This document shows, piece after piece, positions 8,624 to 17,925 of a stretch of 64,000 nt of DNA (its first letter is position 1; every line of letters begins with the position of its first letter). A model generated the notes under the pieces. That model worked only from the letters and a program-made list of their open reading frames with translations. It made no database searches and was not told where the DNA came from. This stretch comes from SHVO01 sp041905525. GTDB taxonomy: Bacteria > Pseudomonadota > Alphaproteobacteria > Rhodospirillales > Rhodospirillaceae. The stretch lies in assembly GCA_041905525.1 (NCBI GenBank), contig JAYRKY010000005.1, positions 62,001 to 126,000 of the forward strand, in the 5' to 3' direction. A program made the position numbers and the translations under genes.

Positions 8624-9892
8624 CTAAGTCAGCCAGGGCGGGAGCTGCTCCAGGGCCATCATCTGGTCGAAAGTCGGGCGTTTCCGGACGACCGCAAAGC
8701 TGGCGCCTTTCACCAAAACCTCCGGAATGAGGGGCCGGGCGTTATAGGTCGAGGACATCACCGCGCCGTAGGCGCCCGCGGTCATGAACGCGACGAGATC
8801 GCCCGGCTCAACTTCCGGGAGCGGATAGTCCTGCGCGAACCGGTCGGTGGTCTCGCAGACCGGCCCGACGACATCGATGGGACCGCCCCCGGCGGCCATG
8901 GCGCGTTCGTACACGGTCAGGATTTCGTGGCGCGCGCCGTACATGGCCGGACGCACCAGATCGTTCATCGCGGCGTCCAGGATCATGAAGCGGCGCGATG
9001 TGCCTTCTTTCAGGCCGATCACGCGCGAGACCATCACCCCCGCGTTGCCGACGATGAGACGTCCGGGTTCAAACGTAAGCTTGCATCCAAGTTCGCCGAG
9101 CGTCCGCTTTACCATGGCCGCGTAATCCGCGGGCGACGGAGGGGGCTCCGCGCTGTGATCGTAGGGCACGCCGAGACCGCCGCCGAGATCCAGATGATCG
9201 ATGGCGATGCCGTCGGCGCGCAGCATCAGGGCGAGGTCACGCACGCGCAGGAACGCGGCTTCGAAGGGCGCAAGATTGGTGATCTGCGAGCCGATATGCA
9301 CGGCGATTGCGGTCGGCAGAATTCCCGGCAGGTCGCGGGCCTTCCGGTAGAGGGCCGGTGCGAGCGTCCAGTCGATCCCGAATTTGTCGTCCTTGCGGCC
9401 GGTCGAGATCTTGTCATGAGTGCCCGCCGCTACATCCGGATTGACGCGCAGCGCGACGCGGATTTTTTTGTTCATCTGCGCGGCCGCCGCGCTGATTCGC
9501 CGCAATTCCTCCTCGGACTCGACATTCATTTGGCCGACGCCGGTCGCCAGGGCGAGGCGGATTTCGGCGTCGGTCTTACCGACGCCGGAGAACACGATTT
9601 TCGCCGCTGGGACGCCCGCCTTCAGGGCGATTTGCAGTTCTCCACCAGACACAACGTCGGCGCCGGCGCCGAGACCCGCCAATGTGCGGACGACAGCGAG
9701 GTTGCTGTTGGCTTTCATCGCGTAGCAAACGGTTACGTCCATGGCGCCGAAAGCGTCGCGGAAGACCGCGTAGTGACGCGTCATCGTCGCATGGGAATAG
9801 CAGTAGAACGGCGTGCCGACTTCGGACGCGATGCGCGGCAGCGGGACGTCCTCGGCATGCAGGATGCCGTTGGTGTAAGTGAAATGGTGCAT
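8624..9892 (-). CDS. lysA: Diaminopimelate decarboxylase (LysA)
   Basis: PLP enzyme that decarboxylates meso-diaminopimelate to L-lysine, the last step of lysine synthesis, in the cytoplasm. The PLP lysine is K60 in the CYAMKANSN motif. Further fold-III features include the HIGSQI strand, the LDLGGGLGVPY glycine loop and the EPGRLIVGNAG motif; the C-terminal PVCETTDRFA and the GAYGAVMSSTYNARP blocks complete the active site. The length of 422 residues is typical. It follows lptM by 11 bases and is probably co-transcribed with argH. Confidence 0.96.
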   Translation of the reverse strand: MHHFTYTNGILHAEDVPLPRIASEVGTPFYCYSHATMTRHYAVFRDAFGAMDVTVCYAMKANSNLAVVRTLAGLGAGADVVSGGELQIALKAGVPAAKIVFSGVGKTDAEIRLALATGVGQMNVESEEELRRISAAAAQMNKKIRVALRVNPDVAAGTHDKISTGRKDDKFGIDWTLAPALYRKARDLPGILPTAIAVHIGSQITNLAPFEAAFLRVRDLALMLRADGIAIDHLDLGGGLGVPYDHSAEPPPSPADYAAMVKRTLGELGCKLTFEPGRLIVGNAGVMVSRVIGLKEGTSRRFMILDAAMNDLVRPAMYGARHEILTVYERAMAAGGGPIDVVGPVCETTDRFAQDYPLPEVEPGDLVAFMTAGAYGAVMSSTYNARPLIPEVLVKGASFAVVRKRPTFDQMMALEQLPPWLT

Positions 9893-9903
9893 GACCTTAA
9901 ATC

Positions 9904-10032
9904 TTATGGACGCGGATAAGGCTGTGGATACGACGCGCCTTCGGGCACATCCAACAAGCCTTTCTTACCGCATGCGGAAAGGCCTGAAAGCGCCAACAGA
10001 AGCGCGAGGGTAAGAGCGCAATACCTGATCAT
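9904..10032 (-). CDS. lptM: LptM-type small lipoprotein (YifL-like), LPS translocon maturation factor
   Basis: A 42-residue lipoprotein lies between argH and lysA. The ATG (10030-10032) overlaps the argH stop by four bases (ATGA). The signal peptide ends in a lipobox LSAC with the lipidated cysteine at residue 21, followed by GKKGLLDVPEGASYPQPYP. The C-G-x-K-G-x-L-x-x-P pattern after the lipobox is the LptM (formerly YifL) signature, and the argH-lptM-lysA position is the classic location. In E. coli, LptM helps oxidative maturation of the LptD-LptE outer-membrane LPS translocon. That role is transferred by family and was not tested here. Confidence 0.85.
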   Translation of the reverse strand: MIRYCALTLALLLALSGLSACGKKGLLDVPEGASYPQPYPRP

Positions 10033-11420
10033 TTCGCTTGTCCTAGGAAACGTTCACGCGCCGACTGTACCTGAGCGCGCACGTTAGCGGGAGCGGTTCC
10101 GCCGAAACTGACGCGACTGGCGGCCGAGGCTTCGGGGGTCAGCACGCGGAAGACATCCTCGGTGATGCGCGGTTCCACAGTCTGCATCTCCGCCAAACTC
10201 AGTTCAGCAAGGTCGCAGCCTTTGCTTTCCGCGAGTTTGACCACGCGCCCGGTGATGTGATGCGATTCGCGGAACGGAACGTTCAGCTTCTGCGTCACCC
10301 AATCGGCAAGATCGGTCGCGGTCGTGAACCCAGCGCCGGCGCTGACCCGCATGCGATCCGGGTTCGGCTTCATATCCACAACCATGCCCGTCATCGCGGC
10401 CAGACAAAGCTCCAAGGTATCGAAGGTGGCGAAGACAGCCTCCTTATCTTCCTGCATATCTTTGGAGTACGTGAGGGGCAGGCCTTTCATGACCGTCAGC
10501 AATGTAAACAGGCTGCCGTACACGCGGCCGGCCTTGGCGCGAACCAACTCCGCGGCATCCGGATTGCGCTTCTGGGGCATCATCGAACTGCCGGTCGAAA
10601 AAGCGTCTGAGAACTTGATGAAGCCGAACTGTGCGCTGGCCCAGATCACCATTTCCTCGGCAAAGCGGGACATATGCGTGGCGAGAATGCTGGCGGCGGC
10701 AAGGAACTCCAGGGCGAAGTCGCGGTCCGATACGGCGTCCATGGAATTGGCCATCGGGCGATCGAAGTCGAGCTTCGAAGCCGTCAAATGACGGTCCAAC
10801 GGGAACGAGGTGCCGGCGATGGCGCCCGCGCCGAGTGGGCATTCGTTCAGGCGTTTGCGAGCGTCGGCGAAACGGCCGCGGTCGCGGCCGAACATTTCGA
10901 CATAAGCCAGCAAGTGGTGCCCGAACGTCACCGGCTGGGCCGCCTGCAGGTGGGTGAAGCCGGGCATGATGGTTTCCGCTTCGGTCTCGGCCTTGTCGAT
11001 CAGGACGCTCTGCAGTTTTCGGATCTCGTCATCGACCGTGTCGATAGCCGCGCGGACCCACATGCGGAAATCGGTGGCGACCTGGTCGTTGCGCGACCGC
11101 GCCGTATGTAACCGGCCGGCCGGCTCCCCGATCAGGTCTGAAAGCCGGCTTTCGATGTTCATGTGGACATCTTCAAGGCTACGCTTGAACACGAAAGCGC
11201 CGTTCGCGATGTCCTTCTCGATACGGGTCAGGCCTTCTTGGATCGCTTCTCCGTCGGCTTTCGAGATGATGCCCTGGGCGACGAGCATCGCGCAGTGAGC
11301 GCGGCTGCCGCGCACGTCCTGCTTGGCAAGACGCTGATCAAATCCAACGGAGGTATTGATTTCCTCCATGATTGCAGAGGGGCCGGCGCCAAATCGCCCT
11401 CCCCACATCTTGCTCGTCAT
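10029..11420 (-). CDS. argH: Argininosuccinate lyase (ArgH)
   Basis: Cleaves argininosuccinate to arginine and fumarate, the last step of arginine synthesis. The fumarase/aspartase superfamily signature GSSMMPQKRNP is at residues 277-287, with its flexible-loop serines. The HTARSRNDQ motif (105-113) and the TH of GFTHLQ (about 157-158) are the other substrate and catalytic regions. The length of 463 residues is normal. It diverges from the TlpA-like gene, with 65 bases between the two starts. argD and argF sit at 23-25 kb in this window, so the arginine genes are close but not in one operon. Confidence 0.97.
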   Translation of the reverse strand: MTSKMWGGRFGAGPSAIMEEINTSVGFDQRLAKQDVRGSRAHCAMLVAQGIISKADGEAIQEGLTRIEKDIANGAFVFKRSLEDVHMNIESRLSDLIGEPAGRLHTARSRNDQVATDFRMWVRAAIDTVDDEIRKLQSVLIDKAETEAETIMPGFTHLQAAQPVTFGHHLLAYVEMFGRDRGRFADARKRLNECPLGAGAIAGTSFPLDRHLTASKLDFDRPMANSMDAVSDRDFALEFLAAASILATHMSRFAEEMVIWASAQFGFIKFSDAFSTGSSMMPQKRNPDAAELVRAKAGRVYGSLFTLLTVMKGLPLTYSKDMQEDKEAVFATFDTLELCLAAMTGMVVDMKPNPDRMRVSAGAGFTTATDLADWVTQKLNVPFRESHHITGRVVKLAESKGCDLAELSLAEMQTVEPRITEDVFRVLTPEASAASRVSFGGTAPANVRAQVQSARERFLGQAK

Positions 11421-11485
11421 ATGTTAACCTTAGGTCTGAGGCCGCCGCTCGTCTGCCGGTCGCCCGCCCACGTGAGGGAGTCGAT

Positions 11486-12079
11486 ATGAAAAGTGTAAAA
11501 CGCTTCGGTTTCGCGCTGCCGGCCTTCGGTTTCGCGGTGATTATCACCGCTACGGCGCTGGTGGCAAGCCGTCCGGGCTTTCAGCCTGTGGGGTCCGCCG
11601 CGGCTGCCGAGTCCGAGAAAATCGAACCGAAGGATTTCATCTGGCACGAAAAGCCGGTGCCGGCCCCAGCCACCGTCTTCAAGGACGCCAATGACGCCGA
11701 CAAGACGCTGAAGGATTTTGCCGGGAAAGTCCTGATCGTGAACTTCTGGGCCACGTGGTGCGCCCCTTGCGTGAAAGAGATGCCCGCCCTCGACCGCCTC
11801 AACGCAAAGCTGGGCGGCAAGGACTTTCAGGTCGTGGCGATCAACCAGGAGCGTAACGGCCCCAAGGTCGCCAAGCCCTTCGCCGAGAAGCAGGGCTGGA
11901 AATTGCCGGTGTATCTCGATGCGGCAACGGGGTTCTACCGTGACGCCAAGCTGCGCGGGCTCCCGACGTCGATCATCATCGGCAAGAATGGCCAGGAACT
12001 CGGGCGCGTGGAAGGCGAAGTGGTCTGGGACAGTCCGGCCGTCGAGAAAATGGTTCAGGACCTCATCAAGAAGCCGTAG
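11486..12079 (+). CDS. TlpA-family periplasmic thiol-disulfide oxidoreductase
   Basis: This 197-residue thioredoxin-fold protein has the redox motif WCAPC at residues 91-95 (C92, C95) inside FWATWCAPCVKEMP, the TlpA/ResA form, and a cis-proline region at GLPTSIII. An N-terminal hydrophobic helix (about 7-26), preceded by positive charges, indicates a signal peptide or membrane anchor facing the periplasm. I chose the ATG at 11486 because GAGGGAG precedes it. TlpA-type proteins reduce specific periplasmic disulfides, for example in cytochrome c or oxidase assembly; the client here is unknown. The 3' end overlaps the convergent PAP2 gene by 14 bases. Confidence 0.88.
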   Translation: MKSVKRFGFALPAFGFAVIITATALVASRPGFQPVGSAAAAESEKIEPKDFIWHEKPVPAPATVFKDANDADKTLKDFAGKVLIVNFWATWCAPCVKEMPALDRLNAKLGGKDFQVVAINQERNGPKVAKPFAEKQGWKLPVYLDAATGFYRDAKLRGLPTSIIIGKNGQELGRVEGEVVWDSPAVEKMVQDLIKKP

Positions 12080-12752
12080 CGCTTTTCCGGGCAATCAGCG
12101 TCACGGACGTTCCGTCCTTCTCGAACCAGCGCCGCCACAGCAACACAATCGCGTAGGCGATGAAGACGCTTGTGACGACATCCGCGAGATAGTGGGCGCC
12201 GACCACGATTCGACTGGTCGCGATGATGGTTGCGATCACCAGGAACAACGGCCGCAATGGCGGAAAGAGAAAAGAAAGCGCCAGCATCGCGCTCCAGATC
12301 GATTGTGTATGCCCAGACGGAAAGCTGGAGTCGGCGATGGTGACGCCGCCGAAAGGGAGAAAGTCGTTGGTGCCACTGTCGAAAAGGAACTTCGGCCGCT
12401 GACGCCCGATGGCGAACTTCATCGCGTTTATAAGAATTCCGGAACTCGCCATCGCCGCGATCATGAAGAGCCAGGACCGGATCTCTTGACGCTTACGGGT
12501 TGGGTCGGGCCGCTTCGCCTTCTCGCCGTGCCGCTTATAGGCAAGTCCAATTCCAATCACGCAAACCGAATACCAGATGAACCCGTTGGCGAAATCTGTG
12601 ATGGCCGCGAAGAAGGCCACCCACGAGGTTTCGCGGCGCGCGTAGAAAAATTGCGCGATCGGGATGTCGATCCAATGCATCAGGCTCGCGGCGGCGACGC
12701 CCGTCGCGATGCCCCACAACGCCAACGCCCGGTGCAACGGATCGGAGATCAT
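12066..12752 (-). CDS. PAP2-family membrane phosphatase
   Basis: The three phosphatase motifs of the PAP2 superfamily are present in order: KFAIGRQRP, SSFPSGHTQ and SRIVVGAHYLADV. About five or six transmembrane segments surround them in 228 residues. Such enzymes remove phosphate from lipid phosphates or pyrophosphates on the periplasmic face, including undecaprenyl pyrophosphate. The gene begins inside the stop of the ArnT-like glycosyltransferase gene (ATGA, 12749-12752). A role in recycling the polyprenyl carrier used by that enzyme is plausible but inferred. Confidence 0.85.
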   Translation of the reverse strand: MISDPLHRALALWGIATGVAAASLMHWIDIPIAQFFYARRETSWVAFFAAITDFANGFIWYSVCVIGIGLAYKRHGEKAKRPDPTRKRQEIRSWLFMIAAMASSGILINAMKFAIGRQRPKFLFDSGTNDFLPFGGVTIADSSFPSGHTQSIWSAMLALSFLFPPLRPLFLVIATIIATSRIVVGAHYLADVVTSVFIAYAIVLLWRRWFEKDGTSVTLIARKSATAS

Positions 12753-14452
12753 GGTTGGGCCAGGGCAGGGATGACAGTGACGACGCTCAAGGCGACCGGG
12801 TCTCCGCGCGAATAGTTGTAACCAACGACCTCGGACAGCCGGCGTAACTCCTTGCCCGCTTCGCTGACGGAGCGGGAGACGGCCGGGAGGTGTTCCGACT
12901 CAATGACGCCGATCGCGCCCGGATGCGAGAGCAAATAGTCCGTGACGCTGGCCGTGGTGGTCAAAAGCGTGTCAGTGCCGAGCAGGTAAACCGCCGATGG
13001 CTCGCTGTAGCCCGCCATGGCTACGGGTCCCGCGGAAGATGCCCGGTGTGGTGCGATAGCCGCCGCAAGCCGCGGGCTGACGGCGAGATCGTGCAGCCGA
13101 GGGATGACCCCTGCGGAAAGCACCAGGGCGAACAGGACCGCCGCGGCCATGGCATACAGCGCCGGCGCTGTTTTTTCCCAGGAGAACGCCGCCAAGCACG
13201 CGCCGGCGGCCAGAACGCAGGCCGCGAGGCCGGCCATGACGATGTCGCCGCCATATTGCCGCGCGGCGAAAACGATGCCGGCCCCAAGCGCAAGGGTAAC
13301 GGCCGCCCACACGGCGCGATAGACGCGACCGGCCGTAGACTTCATAAGGCGAGGAAGCGAGCCGGTTTGAAGCGCGGCCGCCACAAGGAGCGCCAAGGGT
13401 GGAAAAGCCGGAAGCGTGTAATGCGGTAGCTTGGTCGGCACGAGTTCGAACATGAGCCAGGTGGCGCCAAGCCAGGCGAGGCTAAAGCGCACGAGGGGAT
13501 CGCCTTTGCGACGCCAGCCGAGCAAGACCGCAAAGGGCGCGACCAGGGACCAGGGCCAGAACGTGATGAGGCCGGCCGCAAGATGGCTACCCGGCGGTGC
13601 GCCGTGGCTTTCCTGTCCGCCGATGAGCTTGGGAATCAAGTCGCCGCGGATAGCCTCGACGATGAAGTTGTTACCGCCGTCGCTCCCCCCACCGCCGGAC
13701 GAGGCTAAAAACCACGGAAGCGTGAGCGCCAGCAGGAGGGGAACGCCGATGAGCGGACGTGTATGTTTGAGCCACGCGGCGCCGCGGTCAGCGATTCCCA
13801 CCGCCAGAATCGTCACAAGCGCAACTGTGAGCGAAACCGGCCCTTTCACAAGCGCCCCGGCGGCAAGGCTGACCCAAAGGACGAAAGGGATGACAGGCGT
13901 GCAGGCTTGCCGGCGGATGTAGATCACCACCAATGCGCCCAGGGCTGTCGTGGTCGCCGCCAGCAGCGCCGCATCGGTTTTCGCGATATGAGCCTCGATC
14001 ACCACCATGAAACTGGTGGCGAGCACGCCGGCCGCGAGCAGTGCGGTGCGCCGGTCCAAAACGCGGCTGACAAAGACAAAGCACGCCAGCACCGCGAACC
14101 ATGCCGCGAAGACGGAGGGCATGCGGTAGGGCCAGTAGGTCAGCAGATCCTGGCCGGCGAGTTTTACCGCGGCGCTCTGCAGCCAGTGGATCCCCGCGGG
14201 CTTCTTATTGCGAGGCTCATCTTGAAAATGGATGTGAACGTAGTCGCCGGTCTCAATCATCTGCTTCGTCGCTTGCATGAACCGCGATTCATCGCGGTCC
14301 GTCGGCGGAATAGACGAGAGGCCTGGCAGATACAGCAGTGCGCAAAGAGCCGTCAGGATAAGAAACGGCGAGAGTCGGTGCGCGGCGAGTCTTGCGAAAA
14401 AGGAGTCCGCCGGGGCCTCCGCTGACCGGGAAAAGGTGGTGGAGGCAGACAC
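12749..14452 (-). CDS. ArnT-like GT39-family glycosyltransferase, integral membrane
   Basis: This 567-residue polytopic membrane protein resembles ArnT and protein O-mannosyltransferases (GT-C fold). The first periplasmic loop carries the catalytic acidic pair in TDRDESRF (D54-E55), followed by QDEPRNKKPAGIHW (about 77-90), typical of ArnT relatives that take sugar from polyprenyl phosphate. About ten to twelve hydrophobic helices follow, then a soluble C-terminal part. The acceptor could be lipid A, another glycan or a protein and cannot be read from sequence. It is coupled to the PAP2 phosphatase by a four-base overlap. Confidence 0.82.
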   Translation of the reverse strand: MSASTTFSRSAEAPADSFFARLAAHRLSPFLILTALCALLYLPGLSSIPPTDRDESRFMQATKQMIETGDYVHIHFQDEPRNKKPAGIHWLQSAAVKLAGQDLLTYWPYRMPSVFAAWFAVLACFVFVSRVLDRRTALLAAGVLATSFMVVIEAHIAKTDAALLAATTTALGALVVIYIRRQACTPVIPFVLWVSLAAGALVKGPVSLTVALVTILAVGIADRGAAWLKHTRPLIGVPLLLALTLPWFLASSGGGGSDGGNNFIVEAIRGDLIPKLIGGQESHGAPPGSHLAAGLITFWPWSLVAPFAVLLGWRRKGDPLVRFSLAWLGATWLMFELVPTKLPHYTLPAFPPLALLVAAALQTGSLPRLMKSTAGRVYRAVWAAVTLALGAGIVFAARQYGGDIVMAGLAACVLAAGACLAAFSWEKTAPALYAMAAAVLFALVLSAGVIPRLHDLAVSPRLAAAIAPHRASSAGPVAMAGYSEPSAVYLLGTDTLLTTTASVTDYLLSHPGAIGVIESEHLPAVSRSVSEAGKELRRLSEVVGYNYSRGDPVALSVVTVIPALAQP

Positions 14453-14464
14453 GGGCGTCGGAGC

Positions 14465-15367
14465 TTACCGGGTGGGGACGGGTTCCGGCCCACTATAGTC
14501 GTAGAAGCCCTTGCCTGTCTTGCGGCCCAACCAGCCGGCCTCGACATATTTCGCCAGAAGCGGGCAGGGGCGGTACTTGGTGTCGGCCAGCCCGTCATGC
14601 AGGACCGACATAATCGCAAGACAGGTGTCCAGACCGATAAAGTCCGCGAGCTCAAGCGGACCCATCGGATGATTGGCGCCGAGCTTCATGGCGCTGTCGA
14701 TGGCCTTCACAGTGCCCACGCCTTCATAGAGCGTGTAGATCGCTTCGTTGATCATCGGGATCAGGACGCGATTGACGATAAAGGCCGGGAAATCTTCGGA
14801 CGAAACGGTGTGCTTGCCGAGCTTTTCGGCGAAGACGCGTACCGCGGCGAAGGTCGATTCTTCCGTGGCAATGCCCCGGATGAGTTCGACCAGCTTCATG
14901 ACCGGAACCGGGTTCATGAAATGCAGGCCCATGAAGCGGTCCGGGCGATCCGTCACTGCGGCAAGGCGGGTGATCGAAATCGAGGACGTATTCGAGCAAA
15001 GAATGGCCTCGGACTTCATGGACGGACACAGGTCGCGGAAGATCTTCTTCTTGATCTCCTCGTTCTCGGTGGCCGCTTCGATCACCAGGTCGCGTTCACC
15101 GAGGGCGGCGAGCTCACCAGTCGTGGCAATGCGCTGTAGCGCCGAATTCCGGTCCGCCTCGCTGACAAAGCCTTTGTTCACCTGGCGCGCGATGTTCTTC
15201 TCGATATTGGCGACGCACTTCTTCAGTTGTTCGGAATTGATGTCCGAGATCAGCACGTCGAACCCGGCGAGTGCACAGACATGCGCGATGCCCGCTCCCA
15301 TCTGGCCGGCACCAATAATTCCAACCTTGGCGATGGTGATCGGTGTCTTGGCGCTCGCTGGGCTCAT
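14465..15367 (-). CDS. hbd: 3-hydroxybutyryl-CoA / 3-hydroxyacyl-CoA dehydrogenase
   Basis: NAD(P)-dependent oxidoreductase interconverting 3-hydroxyacyl-CoA and 3-oxoacyl-CoA. The Rossmann glycine motif GAGQMG is at residues 19-24, the catalytic-region block MGLHFMNPVPVMKLVE and the C-terminal domain block NRVLIPMINEA and GANHPMGPLELADF are clear. The length of 300 residues equals the short, single-function Hbd type, not the fused FadB type. It follows etfA by 59 bases on the same strand, suggesting a link to fatty acid or C4-acyl-CoA turnover. Confidence 0.93.
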   Translation of the reverse strand: MSPASAKTPITIAKVGIIGAGQMGAGIAHVCALAGFDVLISDINSEQLKKCVANIEKNIARQVNKGFVSEADRNSALQRIATTGELAALGERDLVIEAATENEEIKKKIFRDLCPSMKSEAILCSNTSSISITRLAAVTDRPDRFMGLHFMNPVPVMKLVELIRGIATEESTFAAVRVFAEKLGKHTVSSEDFPAFIVNRVLIPMINEAIYTLYEGVGTVKAIDSAMKLGANHPMGPLELADFIGLDTCLAIMSVLHDGLADTKYRPCPLLAKYVEAGWLGRKTGKGFYDYSGPEPVPTR

Positions 15368-15426
15368 CGTATCGGTCCTGAAACCAACTCAGAAAAAAGG
15401 ACGCCTAATCTCGAAGGCTGTTAACG

Positions 15427-16356
15427 CTAGAGCGACTTCGTCAGCTCGGGGACGATCTGGAACAAGTCGCCGACAAGACCGTAATCCGCCACCTGGAAAA
15501 TCGGAGCCTCAGGATCCTTGTTGATCGCAACGATGACCTTTGAATCCTTCATGCCGGCGAGATGCTGGATGGCGCCGGAAATGCCCACGGCGATGTACAG
15601 CTCCGGCGCGACGATTTTACCCGTCTGGCCGACCTGATAGTCGTTCGGCACAAAGCCTGCATCGACTGCGGCCCGCGAGGCGCCGACACCGGCGCCGAGC
15701 TTGTCCGCCAGCGCTTCGATGATCTTGAAGTTCTCGCCCGAGCCCATGCCGCGGCCGCCGGAGACGACGATCCGCGCGCTGGTGAGTTCCGGGCGTTCGG
15801 ATTTGGACAGCGCCTGGCTGACGAACGTCGAAATGCCGGGATCGGCGGCGGGCGCGGCGTTCTCGATGGCCGCGGAACCGCCTTCCGGCTTCGCTTTGTC
15901 GAAGGTCGAACCACGCACAGTCACGACTTTTTTGGTGTCTTTCGACTGAACAGTGGCAAGCGCATTCCCTGCGTAGATCGGACGTATAAACGTATCGGCC
16001 GAGACGACGGCAGAAATATCGGAGATTTGCGCCACGTCGAGCAGCGCGGCGACGCGCGGCATGACGTTCTTGCCGGAACTGGTCGCAGGGGCGACGAGGT
16101 GGCTATAAGGCGCCGCGAGGCTTACGATCAGCGCCGCCAGCGGTTCAGCCAAGGCGTTTGCGTATTGCGCCGCATCGGCGACCAGGACTTTCGAAACCCC
16201 GGCGATCTTGGCCGCGGCTTGCGCAGCACCGGCGCAGCCTTGACCGGCGACGAGCACATGGATATCGCCGCCCATCTGCTGGGCCGCGGTCACGGCACTC
16301 AGAGTCGCCGGCTTGATATTGGCGTTATCGTGGTCTGTAAGGACGAGGCAGGTCAT
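15427..16356 (-). CDS. etfA: Electron transfer flavoprotein alpha subunit
   Basis: EtfA binds FAD and, with EtfB, carries electrons from acyl-CoA dehydrogenases to ETF:ubiquinone oxidoreductase. The C-terminal FAD-binding signature is visible in VSGGRGMGS, the ASRAAVDAGF block, the QVGQTGKIVAPELYIA block and GISGAIQHLAGMKDS near the end. The 309 residues match the family. Its start overlaps the etfB stop by four bases (ATGA), so the subunits are translationally coupled. Confidence 0.95.
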   Translation of the reverse strand: MTCLVLTDHDNANIKPATLSAVTAAQQMGGDIHVLVAGQGCAGAAQAAAKIAGVSKVLVADAAQYANALAEPLAALIVSLAAPYSHLVAPATSSGKNVMPRVAALLDVAQISDISAVVSADTFIRPIYAGNALATVQSKDTKKVVTVRGSTFDKAKPEGGSAAIENAAPAADPGISTFVSQALSKSERPELTSARIVVSGGRGMGSGENFKIIEALADKLGAGVGASRAAVDAGFVPNDYQVGQTGKIVAPELYIAVGISGAIQHLAGMKDSKVIVAINKDPEAPIFQVADYGLVGDLFQIVPELTKSL

Positions 16357-17105
16357 CCGATCACCTTCGCTTCATTCTTGAGTTTATCGACAAGGGCGGC
16401 GACATCCGCGACCTTCACGCCGCCCTGGCGCTTGGCAGGCTCTTCCACTTTCAGCGTGGTGAGGCGCGGGGCGACATCAACGCCGAGTGCATCCGGCGCC
16501 ATGGTGTCGATGGTCTTCTTCTTCGCCTTCATGATGTTGGGCAGGGAGGCGTAGCGCGGTTCATTCAAGCGCAAGTCCGTCGTCACTACCGCGGGCAGCT
16601 TCAGATCAATAGTCTCAAGTCCGCCGTCGACTTCGCGCGTGACGGCGACGCGGTCGTTTTCCAGCGCGACTTTGGAGGCGAAGGTGCCCTGCGGCCACCC
16701 CAGGAGTGCCGCCAGCATCTGGCCAACTTGATTCGAGTCGTCGTCGATCGCCTGTTTGCCTAGGACGATCAGATTCGGATTTTCCTTCTCGACAATCGCC
16801 TTCAACACTTTGGCGACCGCGAGCGGCTGAACTTCGGCGTCGGTCTGCACCAGGATGCCGCGATCACCACCCATCGCCAGCGCCGTGCGGATCGTCTCCT
16901 GCGCGGCGGTGGGGCCGATGCTGACGATAACGATTTCGGTGACTTTCCCGGCTTCCTTGAGGCGCACGGCTTCTTCGACGGCAATTTCGTCGAAGGGATT
17001 CATCGACATTTTGACGTTGGCCAGTTCGACCCCCGTCTTGTCCGCCTTGACGCGAACTTTGACGTTGTAGTCGACCACGCGTTTGATTGCGACGAGTATC
17101 TTCAT
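16353..17105 (-). CDS. etfB: Electron transfer flavoprotein beta subunit
   Basis: EtfB is the AMP-binding partner of EtfA. The 250 residues start MKILVAIKRVVDYNVKVRV and contain the family blocks MNPFDEIAVEEAVRLKE, LGKQAIDDDSNQVGQM and LPAVVTTDLRLNEPRY. It is the first gene of etfB-etfA-hbd; a candidate promoter lies 114 bases upstream, and the next gene upstream is an adenosyltransferase on the same strand. Confidence 0.95.
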   Translation of the reverse strand: MKILVAIKRVVDYNVKVRVKADKTGVELANVKMSMNPFDEIAVEEAVRLKEAGKVTEIVIVSIGPTAAQETIRTALAMGGDRGILVQTDAEVQPLAVAKVLKAIVEKENPNLIVLGKQAIDDDSNQVGQMLAALLGWPQGTFASKVALENDRVAVTREVDGGLETIDLKLPAVVTTDLRLNEPRYASLPNIMKAKKKTIDTMAPDALGVDVAPRLTTLKVEEPAKRQGGVKVADVAALVDKLKNEAKVIG

Positions 17106-17218
17106 TGTGTCCGAACCTGTTCCCCCGAAAACCGCGAATGTGGTGGACGAAATTGACGTCCGGCGGGTGCCCGGCCTGATGCCGGTCTACATCTTTTTTC
17201 AGTTTGGAAAGGGCAACA

Positions 17219-17247
17219 CAACTAGTTCGTCGTTCCGGGGGTGTCAA
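17219..17247 (-). promoter_or_regulatory. Candidate promoter for etfB-etfA-hbd
   Basis: On the minus strand a perfect TTGACA (17242-17247) is followed after 17 bases by TAGTTG (17219-17224), a weak -10. It would give a 5' leader of about 105 bases before the etfB ATG. The -35 is convincing, but the -10 matches the consensus only in its first two positions. Confidence 0.35.
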
Positions 17248-17298
17248 ACGAAATAATGCTGCGGCGCAACATGCAAAGACGCTTGTTTACAGGCGCCT

Positions 17299-17880
17299 TC
17301 ACACGCGGTTCGCGCCGGGAATCCAAAGAACGTCGCCGACGCTCCGGGCATTGATATAGCGGGACAAGACAAACAGGTGATCGGACAGACGGTTGGCGTA
17401 CGCAAGGGCGTGCGGATTGACCGCCTCATGCTCCACAAGGGCTGCGATCTCGCGTTCCGCACGGCGCACGATGGTCCGCGCCACATGCAAGGCGGCGGCG
17501 GCGGGCGTACCGCCCGGCAGCACGAAAGATGTAAGGGGCGCAAGTTGGCCGTTTAGTGCGTCGATCTCGCGTTCCAGCCGGTCGACCTGCGTCTGTAGAA
17601 TTCGCAACGCTTGTCCTGGGGTTTCATTCTCGACGATCGGGGTGCAAAGGTCCGCGCCGAGGTCGAACAGATCGTTCTGGATGCGCGACAGCATAACATC
17701 GACGTCCGCGCTGTCGGGCGCAACGGTGTGCAGGCGCGCCATGCCGATGGCCGCATTCGCTTCGTCGACGGTGCCGTAGCTAGTCACGCGCAGCGCATGT
17801 TTTTTGACACGCGAGCCGTCGCCCAGCGAGGTTTCGCCCTTATCGCCGCCGCGTGTGTAGATTCGTGTCAGTCGGACCAT
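17299..17880 (-). CDS. PduO-type cob(I)alamin adenosyltransferase
   Basis: Transfers the adenosyl group of ATP to cob(I)alamin to form adenosylcobalamin. The N-terminal ATP-binding motif TRGGDKGETSLGDG (residues 8-21), the SYGTVDEANAAIG block and the C-terminal RRAEREIAAL and NRLSDHLFVLSR helices identify the PduO/MMAB type, not the CobA type. The length of 193 residues is typical. It lies upstream of etfB on the same strand, separated by 193 bases that include the candidate promoter, so it may be a separate transcription unit. Confidence 0.92.
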   Translation of the reverse strand: MVRLTRIYTRGGDKGETSLGDGSRVKKHALRVTSYGTVDEANAAIGMARLHTVAPDSADVDVMLSRIQNDLFDLGADLCTPIVENETPGQALRILQTQVDRLEREIDALNGQLAPLTSFVLPGGTPAAAALHVARTIVRRAEREIAALVEHEAVNPHALAYANRLSDHLFVLSRYINARSVGDVLWIPGANRV

Positions 17881-17925
17881 GGTTCCCCGGGGTGCTGCGC
17901 GATGTTACGCTCAGTGCGCTGAATA